The notes under the pieces were generated by a model. The model was given only the letters and a program-made list of their open reading frames with translations. It searched no databases and was not told where the DNA came from. Shown piece by piece: positions 52,553 to 61,751 of a stretch of DNA of 64,000 bases (positions are counted from its first letter, which is position 1; each line of letters opens with the position of its first letter). Where the stretch lies: positions 23,980-87,979 of the forward strand of contig CAMCDQ010000004.1 of the NCBI GenBank assembly GCA_945873505.1, given 5' to 3'. The position numbers and the translations under genes were made by a program. Origin of the DNA: Chitinophaga pinensis (GTDB taxonomy: Bacteria > Bacteroidota > Bacteroidia > Flavobacteriales > Flavobacteriaceae).

Positions 52553-53893
52553 ATGAACAGGATTTTAATCAAAAACGCAAAAATTGTAAATGAAGGAACA
52601 ATTTTTGTCGGCGATGTATTGATAGAAAATGAATTTATTGTTGAAATTGCGGAAAGTATTAGCGCAAAATTTTCCAATTGTAAAATTATTGATGCTGAAG
52701 GAAATTACTTAATTCCTGGCGCAATTGATGATCAAGTGCATTTTAGAGAACCCGGATTGACTCACAAAGGAGATATCGAATCAGAATCTCGTGCAGCTGT
52801 CGCGGGTGGAATAACTTCCTATATTGAACAACCCAATACGGTTCCCAATGCAGTAACTCAAGAAATTTTAGAAGAAAAATATAAAATTGCAGCAGAGAAA
52901 TCTTTTGCAAACTACTCTTTTATGATGGGAGCCACCAATGATAATTTGGCAGAAGTTTTAAAAACTAATCCCAAAAATGTTGCTGGAATAAAAATATTTT
53001 TAGGTTCGTCAACAGGGAATATGTTGGTTGATAATGAGGTCGTTTTAGAAAAAATATTTTCGAGTACGCCACTATTAATTGCCGTTCATTGCGAAGATGA
53101 AACTACCATTAAAAACAATTTAGAAAAGTACAAAGCTGAATATGGCGAGGAAATTCCTGTACAATTTCATCATTTGATTCGAAGCGAGGAAGCGTGTTAT
53201 ATTTCTTCTTCAAAAGCAGTTGCTTTAGCCAAAAAAACGGGCGCAAGATTGCATGTTTTTCATCTTTCAACGGCTAAAGAAATGGATTTATTCACGAATA
53301 AAATTCCATTGGAACAGAAGAAAATCACCGCTGAGGTTTGTATTCATCATCTTTGGTTTACCAATGAAGATTACGATACGAAAGGGAATTTTATCAAATG
53401 GAATCCTGCTGTGAAAACAGAAAATGACAGAAAAGTACTTTGGGAAGCGTTGCTTGACGACCGAATTGATGTCATTGCAACCGACCACGCGCCACATACT
53501 TTGGAAGAAAAACAACAATCCTATTTGAAAGCGCCTTCCGGCGGACCCTTAGTGCAACATGCAGTTGTAGCAATGTTTGAAGCTCATTTGCAAGGAAAAA
53601 TTTCAGTTGAGAAAATCGTACAAAAAATGGCGCATAATCCTGCAAAAATCTTTAAAATTGAAAAACGAGGATTTATAAAAGTTGGATATTATGCCGATTT
53701 GGCAATTGTAAATTCTGGATTGCCTTGGAGCGTGAAAAAAGACAATATTTTTGCAAAATGTGGATGGTCGCCGTTTGAAGATTTTACGTTTAGATCAAGA
53801 ATTACCCATACATTTGTAAACGGACAATTGGTATATCAAAACTTTATTGTGAAAGATATTCGTTGTGGAAAAAGATTATTGTTTGACCGTTAA
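52553..53893 (+). CDS. Dihydroorotase (class I) with Gln in the first metal site
   Basis: 446 residues. Cyclises carbamoyl aspartate in pyrimidine synthesis. Conserved: IPGAIDDQVHFREPGLTHKGD, in which the usual HxH reads Gln61-Val-His63; the carbamylated Lys region GIKIFLGSST, HCEDE, FHLSTA and IATDHAPHT. The Gln-Val-His form is what I know of Bacteroidota dihydroorotases, so it need not mean loss of activity. It is between a glycosyltransferase gene and a DUF4296 lipoprotein gene in one close group. Confidence 0.9.
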   Translation: MNRILIKNAKIVNEGTIFVGDVLIENEFIVEIAESISAKFSNCKIIDAEGNYLIPGAIDDQVHFREPGLTHKGDIESESRAAVAGGITSYIEQPNTVPNAVTQEILEEKYKIAAEKSFANYSFMMGATNDNLAEVLKTNPKNVAGIKIFLGSSTGNMLVDNEVVLEKIFSSTPLLIAVHCEDETTIKNNLEKYKAEYGEEIPVQFHHLIRSEEACYISSSKAVALAKKTGARLHVFHLSTAKEMDLFTNKIPLEQKKITAEVCIHHLWFTNEDYDTKGNFIKWNPAVKTENDRKVLWEALLDDRIDVIATDHAPHTLEEKQQSYLKAPSGGPLVQHAVVAMFEAHLQGKISVEKIVQKMAHNPAKIFKIEKRGFIKVGYYADLAIVNSGLPWSVKKDNIFAKCGWSPFEDFTFRSRITHTFVNGQLVYQNFIVKDIRCGKRLLFDR

Positions 53894-53912
53894 ATAGTTA
53901 TACATTTCAATT

Positions 53913-54290
53913 ATGAAAAAATTAGTCACTTCATTTTTACTTTTTGCAATTCTAATAAGTTGTCAAAAACCTGTTGTTTCAAAACCTGATAATTTGATAG
54001 ATGAAGATGTTTTAGTCAGTATATTGTATGATTTATCTCTTCTGGAGGCAATAAAATCTCAAAACCCAACAGTTTTAGAAACAAATAACATAAATTCTAC
54101 CACTTATATTTATAAAAAATATAAAATTGACAGCCTTCAATTTGCAAGAAGTAATACATATTACGCTTCAGATAATAAAAAATACAAGGAAATAGTTGAA
54201 AATATCAACAAAAAAATTGAAGAGCAAAAAACACTTCTTTCAAAGCCCAAAGCGATAAATAATGAAGCAACTAAAACCGAAATCAAGTAA
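53913..54290 (+). CDS. DUF4296 lipoprotein
   Basis: 125 residues, lipobox LLFAILISC (Cys17). A short helical domain (LIDEDVLVSILYDLSLLEAI and YKIDSLQFARSNTYYASDNKKYKEIV) matches DUF4296, a small Bacteroidota lipoprotein family of unknown function. Last gene of the GT2-dihydroorotase group; its stop is 2 nt from that of the convergent SDR gene. Confidence 0.85.
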   Translation: MKKLVTSFLLFAILISCQKPVVSKPDNLIDEDVLVSILYDLSLLEAIKSQNPTVLETNNINSTTYIYKKYKIDSLQFARSNTYYASDNKKYKEIVENINKKIEEQKTLLSKPKAINNEATKTEIK

Positions 54291-54291
54291 T

Positions 54292-55314
54292 TTATTTTGC
54301 TGATTTAGATTCAAGCGCCACAATTTCATGAATATAATTCTGACTGTTTTTGAATTGAAAATCAAAAGTAGTTGTTGCCTTTTCATTAGAATACAAATCA
54401 ACTGAATGGCTTGAATGTGCCGTTTCTTTTGATAACTTTCTTTTTTGATTGAAAATAGTAGACGCTACCCAATCCAATCTCCAAGCAATTTCTGTAACCC
54501 ATTTCGTCGCGTAAAATTTCGGTTTTTTAACTTTCAATGCTTCTGCAATGGTGTTCAAAATGGTTTCATAGGAATAGTTGTCTTCAATAATTACAAAGCG
54601 TTGTCCATTATTATTTTCATCTTCTTCGATTTTATTCATTGCCAAAATCAAAATAGCTACCACATCTGAAACGGCTACAAACCCAGTAAATCCTTTGGTG
54701 TAAAACGGTAACCCATTGGCAACAGCCGAAAAAAGTGCGCCGCTTCCTTTGTTCCAAAAACCAGGACCAAGAATAATTCCAGGATTTAAAACGGCAACTT
54801 TCAAGCCTTCTTGTTGACCACGCCAAATTTCCATTTCGGCACCGTATTTAGAAATTGCGTAATCGCTGTGTGGCTTTTCAGGATTCCAATCCGTTGCTTC
54901 GGAAATCCTAATTTCGTGGTCTTTTAAATCGCCCATAGCAGCAATCGAACTAACAAAACATAGCTTTTTGACGCCATTTGTAATACAGAAATTGACAATA
55001 TTTGCTGTTCCTTCAATGTTGGTTTTTCGAAGAAGTGCTTCGTCCTTTGGGTCAAATGAAATCAAAGCAGCGCAATGATATACCGAATCGACATTTGCGA
55101 AAGCGATTTCTAAAGAAGTAACATCGGTAATATCGGCTTGAATCCATTCAATATTTTCGAATAAATTGCCTTTTTCGTATAATTCAAAAAGGGATTTCGT
55201 TGCCATTTTAGAAGTTGAATCTCTATAAATAGCTCGAATTTTTTTGCCATTTTCAATTAATTGAAGTGCCAAATGAGAACCCACTAAACCTGTTGCGCCA
55301 GTAACTAATATCAT
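54292..55314 (-). CDS. NAD-dependent epimerase/dehydratase family protein (extended SDR)
   Basis: 340 residues. NAD(P) loop VTGATGLVGSHLALQLI (about 4-20) and catalytic YAISKYGAE (Tyr and Lys, about 151-159). It resembles dihydroflavonol reductase-like sugar or steroid reductases, but the substrate is unknown. Convergent with the DUF4296 gene, with 1 nt between the stops. Confidence 0.87.
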   Translation of the reverse strand: MILVTGATGLVGSHLALQLIENGKKIRAIYRDSTSKMATKSLFELYEKGNLFENIEWIQADITDVTSLEIAFANVDSVYHCAALISFDPKDEALLRKTNIEGTANIVNFCITNGVKKLCFVSSIAAMGDLKDHEIRISEATDWNPEKPHSDYAISKYGAEMEIWRGQQEGLKVAVLNPGIILGPGFWNKGSGALFSAVANGLPFYTKGFTGFVAVSDVVAILILAMNKIEEDENNNGQRFVIIEDNYSYETILNTIAEALKVKKPKFYATKWVTEIAWRLDWVASTIFNQKRKLSKETAHSSHSVDLYSNEKATTTFDFQFKNSQNYIHEIVALESKSAK

Positions 55315-55359
55315 AGTACGAAAGTACGAAATAGGAAGTAGGAAACATATTTTTTTTCG

Positions 55360-55391
55360 ATTAACCGGATAAACAAATCAACAAATCAACA
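55360..55391 (+). repeat. AAATCAAC simple repeat before tyrS
   Basis: GATTAACCGGATAAACAAATC followed by AACAAATCAACAT. Variants of this CAAATCAAC repeat recur at 38890-38930, 43855-43880 and 56745-56800, always near gene ends. Confidence 0.6.
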
Positions 55392-55399
55392 TTAAATTT

Positions 55400-55407
55400 T
55401 ATCTTTG
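55400..55407 (+). promoter_or_regulatory. TAnnTTTG box of tyrS
   Basis: TATCTTTG, 18 nt before ATG 55426. An in-frame TTG at 55405 lies in the box and is therefore not the start. Confidence 0.5.
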
Positions 55408-55425
55408 CCTAAATTGATTGAAAAG

Positions 55426-56718
55426 ATGAAGAATTTTATTGAAGAAGTGACTTGGAGAGGAATGCTTCACGATGTTATGCCGGGAACTGAAGAACATTTG
55501 ATGGAACAAATGCGAGTTGCGTATGTGGGAATTGATCCAACTGCGGATTCCTTGCATATTGGTCATTTAGTTGGCGTGATGTTATTGAAACATTTTCAAT
55601 TATCGGGTCATAAACCTCTTGCATTAGTTGGCGGTGCTACTGGAATGATTGGTGATCCATCAGGTAAATCGAATGAAAGAAATTTACTTGACGAAACAAC
55701 ATTGCGTCACAATCAGGAAGCTTTAAAAGGGCAATTGGCTCGTTTTTTAGATTTTACTTCAAATGCTTCAAACGCTGCAGAATTAGTGAATAATTACGAT
55801 TGGATGAAGAACTTTTCGTTTCTTGATTTCATTCGAGATATTGGAAAACACATTACCGTAAATTATATGATGTCGAAAGATTCCGTAAAGAAACGCTTGT
55901 CTTCTGAAGCTTCTGAAGGAATGTCATTTACAGAATTTACCTATCAATTGGTTCAAGGATATGACTTTTTGCATTTATACAAAGAAAAAAAGTGTACATT
56001 ACAAATGGGCGGAAGCGACCAATGGGGAAATATCACCACGGGAACCGAATTAGTTCGTAGAATAGCAAGCGGAAAAGCGTATGCTTTGACGTGTCCGTTG
56101 ATTACAAAAGCAGATGGAACTAAATTCGGAAAATCGGAAGGGGGTAATATTTGGTTGGATTCAGCTCGAACGTCACCCTATAAATTTTACCAATATTGGT
56201 TGAATACTTCAGATGTTGATGCTGAAAAATACATTAAGATTTTTACATTTTTATCAAAAGAAGAAATTGAAATTCTAACTGAAAAACATAGTGAATCTCC
56301 ACATTTGCGGTTGTTACAAAAACGTTTGGCAGAAGAAATTACGGTAATGGTTCATTCTGAAGTAGATTTAGAAAATGCTATAAAAGCATCTAATATTTTA
56401 TTCGGAAATGCCACTTCTGAAGATTTGAAACAATTGGATGAAGCTACTTTCTTAGATGTTTTTGACGGAGTTCCTCAAGCCAATATCTCAAGAAATGAAA
56501 TCGATAATGGAATTGATATTGTTGCCGTTTTAAATGAAAAAACAGGATTTTTTAAATCAAATGGCGAGGCAAGACGCGCGTTATCGGCCAATTCAATTGC
56601 AGTAAATAAAGAAAAAGTCACGGAAGAATTTGTGCTTTCAAATGCAAATTTAATTAACAATCAGTTTGTGCTTTTGCAAAGTGGAAAGAAAAATTATTTT
56701 GTAATTCGAGTGGTTTAG
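55426..56718 (+). CDS. tyrS: Tyrosyl-tRNA synthetase
   Basis: 430 residues from ATG 55426. Charges tRNA-Tyr. Class I signatures are [14 protein letters not shown] (about 38-51) and KFGKSEGG (about 225-232), and the C-terminal S4-like RNA-binding domain spans about 360-430. Stand-alone gene followed by simple repeats. Confidence 0.96.
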   Translation: MKNFIEEVTWRGMLHDVMPGTEEHLMEQMRVAYVGIDPTADSLHIGHLVGVMLLKHFQLSGHKPLALVGGATGMIGDPSGKSNERNLLDETTLRHNQEALKGQLARFLDFTSNASNAAELVNNYDWMKNFSFLDFIRDIGKHITVNYMMSKDSVKKRLSSEASEGMSFTEFTYQLVQGYDFLHLYKEKKCTLQMGGSDQWGNITTGTELVRRIASGKAYALTCPLITKADGTKFGKSEGGNIWLDSARTSPYKFYQYWLNTSDVDAEKYIKIFTFLSKEEIEILTEKHSESPHLRLLQKRLAEEITVMVHSEVDLENAIKASNILFGNATSEDLKQLDEATFLDVFDGVPQANISRNEIDNGIDIVAVLNEKTGFFKSNGEARRALSANSIAVNKEKVTEEFVLSNANLINNQFVLLQSGKKNYFVIRVV

Positions 56719-56734
56719 TTGGGTAAATGTTGAA

Positions 56735-56800
56735 TCGTTTAAATGTTGAACCGTTGAATCGAAATTTCGGTTAACCGATAAAACAAATAACCGAATCAAC
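56735..56800 (+). repeat. GTTGAATCG and AAATAACC simple repeats after tyrS
   Basis: TGTTGAATCGTTTAAATG and TGTTGAACCGTTGAATCG are direct repeats, then GGTTAACCGATAAAAC and AAATAACCGAATCAAC. Same family as 55360-55391. The gap has no gene. Confidence 0.55.
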
Positions 56801-56803
56801 TTT

Positions 56804-57784
56804 TTAAATAACCATCAAATTACAACCTCGAATATCAGAATTATCAAAACGTCCCAATACTTCAAAAGAGTTGTTGGGATTTTTTTTGCCTAAATCCTGT
56901 GTTGCGATAAAAGAACACGAATTGATATTGGCCAAATCAATTACGTTGATTCCACCAGTTTTTCCATTTTCACTATAGGTTAAAGCGTCTTCGGTGTCTC
57001 GGATTAAAATTTGCATCCATGAAGGACATTCAAAAACACCTTCGCCAAGAGAATACGCTTGAGATAATAATTCGGTCATTCCATATTCAGAATGAATTGC
57101 CGAAACTCCAAAACCATTACAGAGTTGCTTGTGCAATTCTTCGCGAATCATTTCTTTGCGCTTTCCTTTCATGCCGCCCGTTTCCATTATAAAAGTATTC
57201 TTTAATTGGAATTGATGTTTTTCTATTAAATCTAATAAGGCATAAGTAACTCCAATTAATATTACGTTTTGCCCAGACGCATCTAGTTCAATTAACTTCT
57301 CAATTAATGCTTCGTGATTGTGGAGATAGAATCCGCTTTCGGGGTTGTTCGTTTTCTCAATTAAATCTTTAACCATATAAATTAAGGAAGATCCTTCTCG
57401 CTCTAAATAGGAGGGAAGTAGTGCTAAAATCACGTAATCTTCAATGTTCCCATAGAATTGTGTAAACCCTTTTTGATAACTTTCTTCATACAAAGAAATG
57501 TCGGTAACGCAATGTTTACTGTTTATAATTCCAGTAGTCCCACTGCTTGTGAAGGTTTCCTGAAAAGGATCTTTATTTGAAACTACAATATGACTTTTAA
57601 AAAATTGTATTGGGAGAAATGGGATTTGTTGTAACGATTTCACGTCATGAACTTTGACATTCATAAGAGTACAAAATTCATTGTAAACTGAATTGTTTTC
57701 ATATTGAAAACGAAACACTTTAAGCGCACTCTTTTCAAATTGTTTTGGGTTGGAAATGCTGAATATGTCAGTTGTTGAAATCAA
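56804..57784 (-). CDS. LuxE-like acyl-protein synthetase/acyltransferase
   Basis: Start set at TTG 57784, giving 326 residues; the open frame extends to 57844 (GTG), but a TACCTTTG box lies at 57798-57805, inside that extension, so the shorter form is preferred. ANL-superfamily fold: the AMP-binding loop is FTSSGTTGIINSKH, followed by GVTYALLDLIEKH and HSEYGMTELLSQAYS. Likely to activate or transfer an acyl group; in flavobacteria it often lies near exopolysaccharide or lipid genes, but here it is alone. Confidence 0.78.
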   Translation of the reverse strand: MISTTDIFSISNPKQFEKSALKVFRFQYENNSVYNEFCTLMNVKVHDVKSLQQIPFLPIQFFKSHIVVSNKDPFQETFTSSGTTGIINSKHCVTDISLYEESYQKGFTQFYGNIEDYVILALLPSYLEREGSSLIYMVKDLIEKTNNPESGFYLHNHEALIEKLIELDASGQNVILIGVTYALLDLIEKHQFQLKNTFIMETGGMKGKRKEMIREELHKQLCNGFGVSAIHSEYGMTELLSQAYSLGEGVFECPSWMQILIRDTEDALTYSENGKTGGINVIDLANINSCSFIATQDLGKKNPNNSFEVLGRFDNSDIRGCNLMVI

Positions 57785-57797
57785 GAATTGTTTTTTG

Positions 57798-57805
57798 CAA
57801 AGGTA
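57798..57805 (-). promoter_or_regulatory. TAnnTTTG box of the LuxE-like gene
   Basis: TACCTTTG on the minus strand, 13 nt before TTG 57784; it decides the start. Confidence 0.45.
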
Positions 57806-57939
57806 ATTAAATAATAAAAAGGGTTTCAAATTACTTTTATTCACAATAATCTACCTGTTTAAAAAGGAGTAGATTTTGCGATTTTCTTTAAATTTATCAT
57901 AAATAATCTAATACATAGTATATTAGAATATATTTAGAC

Positions 57940-57947
57940 TACATTTG
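57940..57947 (+). promoter_or_regulatory. TAnnTTTG box of the RNA-binding protein gene
   Basis: TACATTTG, 25 nt before ATG 57973. Confidence 0.4.
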
Positions 57948-57972
57948 ACGAATTATTATAAATTTTGAATAT

Positions 57973-58332
57973 ATGAATATTTTCGTTGGAAGCCTTCCTT
58001 TTAGTATTGAGGAAGCAGATTTAAGAGAGTCTTTCGAGGCTTATGGAACAGTTGATTCTGTAAAAATTATTACTGATAAATTTACTGGAAGAAGTAAAGG
58101 ATTTGGATTTGTTGAAATGTCAAATGACGACGATGCTCAAAAAGCTATCGACGAATTGAACGGTGCTACTGTTCAAGGGCGTGCAATTGTTGTAAACAAA
58201 TCTGAGCCAAAACCAGAAGGTGAAAGAAGAAGTTTTAACAGCAATAGTCGTGGTGGAGATTCACGTGGTGGATATGGTGGAGGAAACAGTCGTGGTGGAG
58301 ATAACCGCGGTGGTGGAAGAGGTGATTATTAA
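57973..58332 (+). CDS. RRM-domain RNA-binding protein with Gly-rich tail
   Basis: 119 residues. One RRM: RNP2 MNIFVGSLPF (1-10) and RNP1 RSKGFGFVEM (about 42-51). The tail from about 85 is rich in Ser, Arg, Gly (GGDSRGGYGGGNSRGG). Similar proteins in bacteria are cold-induced RNA chaperones. A strong terminator follows, so the transcript is single-gene. Confidence 0.92.
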   Translation: MNIFVGSLPFSIEEADLRESFEAYGTVDSVKIITDKFTGRSKGFGFVEMSNDDDAQKAIDELNGATVQGRAIVVNKSEPKPEGERRSFNSNSRGGDSRGGYGGGNSRGGDNRGGGRGDY

Positions 58333-58398
58333 TCACTTTTCTGAATTTAACATTCATTAAAATCTTTATAAATAGTTTAGGCTATTTTATTAAATACA

Positions 58399-58431
58399 AA
58401 AAACCGTTCAGATTTTGAACGGTTTTTTTAT
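58399..58431 (+). terminator. Terminator after the RRM gene
   Basis: AAACCGTTC (58401-58409) / GAACGGTTT (58417-58425), 9-bp stem, 7-nt loop, T-run after. Confidence 0.85.
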
Positions 58432-58490
58432 GTCTTTTTTTTTGGAAAGTAATAGTAAACCACAATCTAATTTTATGTCTCAATTAAATT

Positions 58491-58524
58491 CAAAAAAAAG
58501 CACCAGTTTTACAACTGATGCTTT
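58491..58524 (-). terminator. Terminator after rplY
   Basis: AAAGCA-C-CAGTT and AACTG-A-TGCTTT pair around TTAC, with one mismatch; on the minus strand it is followed by eight T, 21 nt after the rplY stop. Confidence 0.8.
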
Positions 58525-58544
58525 CTTGAGTATTTCGAAAAGTA

Positions 58545-59156
58545 TTATTTTTTCTTTTTCGCTGTAGGAGCTTTCGCTGCTTTTGCTGCTTCTTGAGCTG
58601 CTTTCATAGCCGCACGAGAAATTCTTACTTGACAAACAACAGTGTTGTCTGGGTGAATTAATTTGTAATTATCAGAAACAAGTTTCGTAACATACAATTT
58701 ATTTCCCATTTCAAGTCCAGAAATGTTGGCCTCAATAAAATCTGGAAGATTTTTTGGCAACGCTTTAACTTTCAATTTACGAGTGTTTAAACGTAAAACA
58801 CCACCTAATAAAACACCTGGAGAAACACCTGTAATTTGAACAGGAACTTCCATAGTGATTTCTTTGTTGTCAAATAACTGAAAGAAGTCAATGTGTAAAA
58901 TTTTGTCTGTAACGGGGTGAACTTGAATGTCCTGTAAAATTGCATTGAAAGATTTGCCTTCGCCTACCTCAATCACAACTGTGTGTGCGTTTGGAGTGTA
59001 AACCAAGCTTTTGAATGCTCTTTCATCTGCTGAAAAATGTACTGGTTGATCTCCTCCGTATAACACGCAAGGAACCGCTCCAGCATTACGTATGGCTTTA
59101 GTCGCAACTTTGCCCACGCTTTCTCTTTCTGATCCTTTAATTGTAATCGATTTCAT
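58545..59156 (-). CDS. rplY: Ribosomal protein bL25 with CTC-type C-terminal domain
   Basis: 203 residues. Binds 5S rRNA. The N-terminal L25 domain (about 1-92: [35 protein letters not shown]...) is followed by a CTC/TL5-like beta domain (about 95-185) and an Ala/Lys-rich tail. This long form is standard outside the gamma-proteobacteria. prs lies upstream on the same strand, 123 nt away. Confidence 0.96.
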   Translation of the reverse strand: MKSITIKGSERESVGKVATKAIRNAGAVPCVLYGGDQPVHFSADERAFKSLVYTPNAHTVVIEVGEGKSFNAILQDIQVHPVTDKILHIDFFQLFDNKEITMEVPVQITGVSPGVLLGGVLRLNTRKLKVKALPKNLPDFIEANISGLEMGNKLYVTKLVSDNYKLIHPDNTVVCQVRISRAAMKAAQEAAKAAKAPTAKKKK

Positions 59157-59279
59157 TGTAAAAATATATAGTTAATAAATAATATACTGCTTTAGGCAAA
59201 AAGCTCAAGACTTTATGCGAAATGTAATCCTGTTCCGTTATATACTTTTTGCTTAAAGCTTAAGGCATATTGCTTTTGG

Positions 59280-60221
59280 TTACATCAAAAATTTTCCACT
59301 AATGGAAGTGGTGTTTTGAACCATTCTCATTACTTCTGCAAAAAGAGGCGCACAACTCACTACTCTTATTTTCTTTGATTCCTTTTTCAATGGAATAGAA
59401 TCGGTAACTATGAGCTCGAGTAATTTCGAGTTTTCAATTTTTTCGTAGGCATCTCCAGATAAAATAGCGTGGGTACAAATCGCTCTAACGCTCAATGCTC
59501 CTTTTTCTATCATTAAATCTGCGGCTTTCGCCAATGTGCCTCCGGTATCAATCATGTCATCAACAAGAACAACATGCCTTCCTTTAACTTCGCCAATCAA
59601 CTCCATTGTGTCGATAATATTGGCAACTTTTCTTTGTTTGTAACAAATAACTACATCCGATTCTAAAAATTTAGAATACGCATAAGCTCTTTTTGAACCT
59701 CCCATATCTGGAGAAGCGATTGTTAGATTTTCTAAATTCAAACTCTTCAAATACGGCAAAAATATTGTTGAAGCAAACAAATGATCCACTGGTTTTTCGA
59801 AGAATCCTTGAATTTGATCTGCATGCAAATCCATAGTCATAATTCTTGTAGCTCCAGCAGTTTCTAATAACTTCGCTGTCAATTTTGCTCCAATCGGAAC
59901 TCTTGGCTTGTCTTTTCTGTCTTGTCTTGCCCAACCAAAGTAAGGAATAACAGCAGTAATATGTCTCGCCGAGGCTCTTTTTGCTGCGTCAATCATAAGC
60001 AACAATTCCATCAGATTATCTGCGCTTGGAAAAGTCGAGCAAACGATAAAAACGCGTAATCCTCTAATAGATTCTTCGTAAGAAGGCTGGAATTCTCCAT
60101 CACTATATTTCGAGAATGTAACTTTACCTAGAGGCATTCCATAGTTTTTGGCTATTTGTTCCGCTAAATATACACTTTGGGAACACGCAAATATCTTTGC
60201 TTCTGGTTCTTGATGTGACAT
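59280..60221 (-). CDS. prs: Ribose-phosphate pyrophosphokinase
   Basis: 313 residues. Makes PRPP from ribose 5-phosphate and ATP. Landmarks: FSKYSDGEFQPSYEESIRG, GWARQDRKDKPRVPIGAKL, and the PRPP loop VLVDDMIDTGGTL (about 218-230). A TAAATTTG box at 60342-60349 precedes it, with rplY following in the same direction. Confidence 0.97.
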   Translation of the reverse strand: MSHQEPEAKIFACSQSVYLAEQIAKNYGMPLGKVTFSKYSDGEFQPSYEESIRGLRVFIVCSTFPSADNLMELLLMIDAAKRASARHITAVIPYFGWARQDRKDKPRVPIGAKLTAKLLETAGATRIMTMDLHADQIQGFFEKPVDHLFASTIFLPYLKSLNLENLTIASPDMGGSKRAYAYSKFLESDVVICYKQRKVANIIDTMELIGEVKGRHVVLVDDMIDTGGTLAKAADLMIEKGALSVRAICTHAILSGDAYEKIENSKLLELIVTDSIPLKKESKKIRVVSCAPLFAEVMRMVQNTTSISGKFLM

Positions 60222-60341
60222 TTTACTTTGTTGTTTTATTCCGATACATTCAGTAAAACTAGCCTTAATCGTTGATTTAGTCTAGAAGCATATAAATATC
60301 TCGGGTGTAGTTAGTTAGTTGTGTGTCGTTTTACCGAGGTG

Positions 60342-60349
60342 CAAATTTA
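60342..60349 (-). promoter_or_regulatory. TAnnTTTG box of prs
   Basis: TAAATTTG on the minus strand, about 120 nt before the prs ATG, implying a long leader. The 60222-60517 gap also holds the palindrome at 60398-60423 and no ORF. Confidence 0.4.
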
Positions 60350-60397
60350 GTAATAAAATCGAACTCTGAAAGAAAAATTTAGAGTATTTTATATAAT

Positions 60398-60423
60398 AAA
60401 TGTAAATATATTATTTACATTTG
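60398..60423 (+). promoter_or_regulatory. 25-bp palindrome over the tRNA-Leu promoter
   Basis: Arms AAATGTAAATA (60398-60408) and TATTTACATTT (60412-60422), perfect with a 3-nt spacer. Its right arm contains TACATTTG (60416-60423), a promoter box for the plus-strand tRNA gene. It lies between the divergent prs and tRNA-Leu and may be an operator or just part of the promoter. Confidence 0.5.
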
Positions 60424-60517
60424 CACCGTGTTAAAGGAATTGAGGATTGTTTTATAGCAATTTCTTCTTTTATTGCGTTTAAATAGTTGTTTCATTACAA
60501 TTATTTTTGTCTGTCAA

Positions 60518-60597
60518 GCCCGAATGGCGGAATTGGTAGACGCGCTGGTCTCAAACACCTGTGGGAAACCGTGCCGGTTCGACTCCGGCTTCGGGTA
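60518..60597 (+). tRNA. tRNA-Leu, anticodon CAA
   Basis: Acceptor stem GCCCGAA/TTCGGGT, D-arm, anticodon loop CTCAAAC with anticodon CAA at 60552-60554, class II variable arm (TGGGAAACC) and T-arm GCCGG-TTCGACT-CCGGC. CCA is not encoded. The anticodon stem CTGGT/ACCTG has a T-T mismatch at the second pair (positions 28-42). Confidence 0.95.
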
Positions 60598-60598
60598 C

Positions 60599-60631
60599 AA
60601 AAAGCTCTTCTGAAAAGAAGGGCTTTTTTCG
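60599..60631 (+). terminator. Terminator after tRNA-Leu
   Basis: AAAAAGC-TCTTC and GAAG-GGCTTTTTT pair around a short loop, with a T-run, directly after the tRNA. Confidence 0.8.
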
Positions 60632-60708
60632 TTTAAAAATTAAAAAGTAATACAAAATGACTTAATTTAGTCTATTTTTACAACACAAAATCCATTAGTA
60701 CTCTTTAA

Positions 60709-61569
60709 ATGAAATCTGAATCTAAATTTATTATATTATTTCTATTATTTTTCATGTTTGCCAAGGCTCAAGTAATAAACGATTCCATCCTAATTGATGG
60801 GCATTACCGAAGCTTTCATTTCAATTTACCAAGCAAAAATAATACGAAATCAAGTTTGATTTTTGTCTTACATGGTTCTGGAGGGAACGGGTTGAAAGCG
60901 ATGAAAGGCACCTCAAAATTGTTGAAATTATCAGAAAGTGATAATCTATTGGTTTTGTTTCCCGATGGCTATTTAAAAAATTGGAACGAATGTCGAAAAA
61001 ATGCTCCAGCTGTAGCCAATATTCAAAACATTGACGAAGACGCTTTTTTTAGTAAAATGATTGATTATTGCGAGGAAAAATATAAAATTAATAAACAAAG
61101 AGTATTTGCAATAGGAACTTCTGGAGGAGGTCACATGGTTTATAAATTCGCTATGACAATGCCCGAAAAATTCAAAGCTATTACTGCGATTGTGGCAAAC
61201 TTGCCCGATTCGACTAACATGGATTGCATCGAAAAGAAAGTGCCAATGTCCGTAATGATCATCAACGGAACCAATGATTTGACGAATCCTTACAATGGCG
61301 GAATATCAGCAAAAAATAAAGGATTAGTTCGTTCTACAAATGACACTTTTCAGTATTGGGCAACTTTAGGCGGATATAAAGGCGAACCTTCTATGGAAAC
61401 CCTTCCAGATACAGATTCATCAGACGGTAAGACAATCGAAAAATATTATTACAAAGAAAAGGGAAAACCAGAAGTTGTCCTTTTAAAAGTAATCAATGGC
61501 GAACACAATAACCCTAAGGACATCGATGTTTTTTTAGAAAGTTGGAGTTTTTTTAAAAGACAAATTTAA
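60709..61569 (+). CDS. Secreted polyhydroxybutyrate-depolymerase-like esterase
   Basis: 286 residues with a signal peptide (MKSESKFIILFLLFFMFAKAQ). Alpha/beta-hydrolase of the LpqC/PhaZ-like class. The oxyanion region is LHGSGGNG (about 50-57), the nucleophile elbow FAIGTSGGGHM (Ser near residue 142), and the His is in NGEHNNP. Exact substrate is unknown: it could be an acetyl- or feruloyl-type polysaccharide esterase. Confidence 0.85.
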   Translation: MKSESKFIILFLLFFMFAKAQVINDSILIDGHYRSFHFNLPSKNNTKSSLIFVLHGSGGNGLKAMKGTSKLLKLSESDNLLVLFPDGYLKNWNECRKNAPAVANIQNIDEDAFFSKMIDYCEEKYKINKQRVFAIGTSGGGHMVYKFAMTMPEKFKAITAIVANLPDSTNMDCIEKKVPMSVMIINGTNDLTNPYNGGISAKNKGLVRSTNDTFQYWATLGGYKGEPSMETLPDTDSSDGKTIEKYYYKEKGKPEVVLLKVINGEHNNPKDIDVFLESWSFFKRQI

Positions 61570-61751
61570 AGCTTTGTTAATTATTTGACATATTTCATCT
61601 GGGTCTTTCGTTTTTTTAAATCCTATTTATAAACCTTAGTTTTAAATTTTTAGAAACCGCTCATAACGTATTGTTTTTTACTTTTTAAGACAAATTTTGT
61701 TCTTACTAATAATAATTCCTTAATTTTGATTTATTAATTTTTCAACCAACT

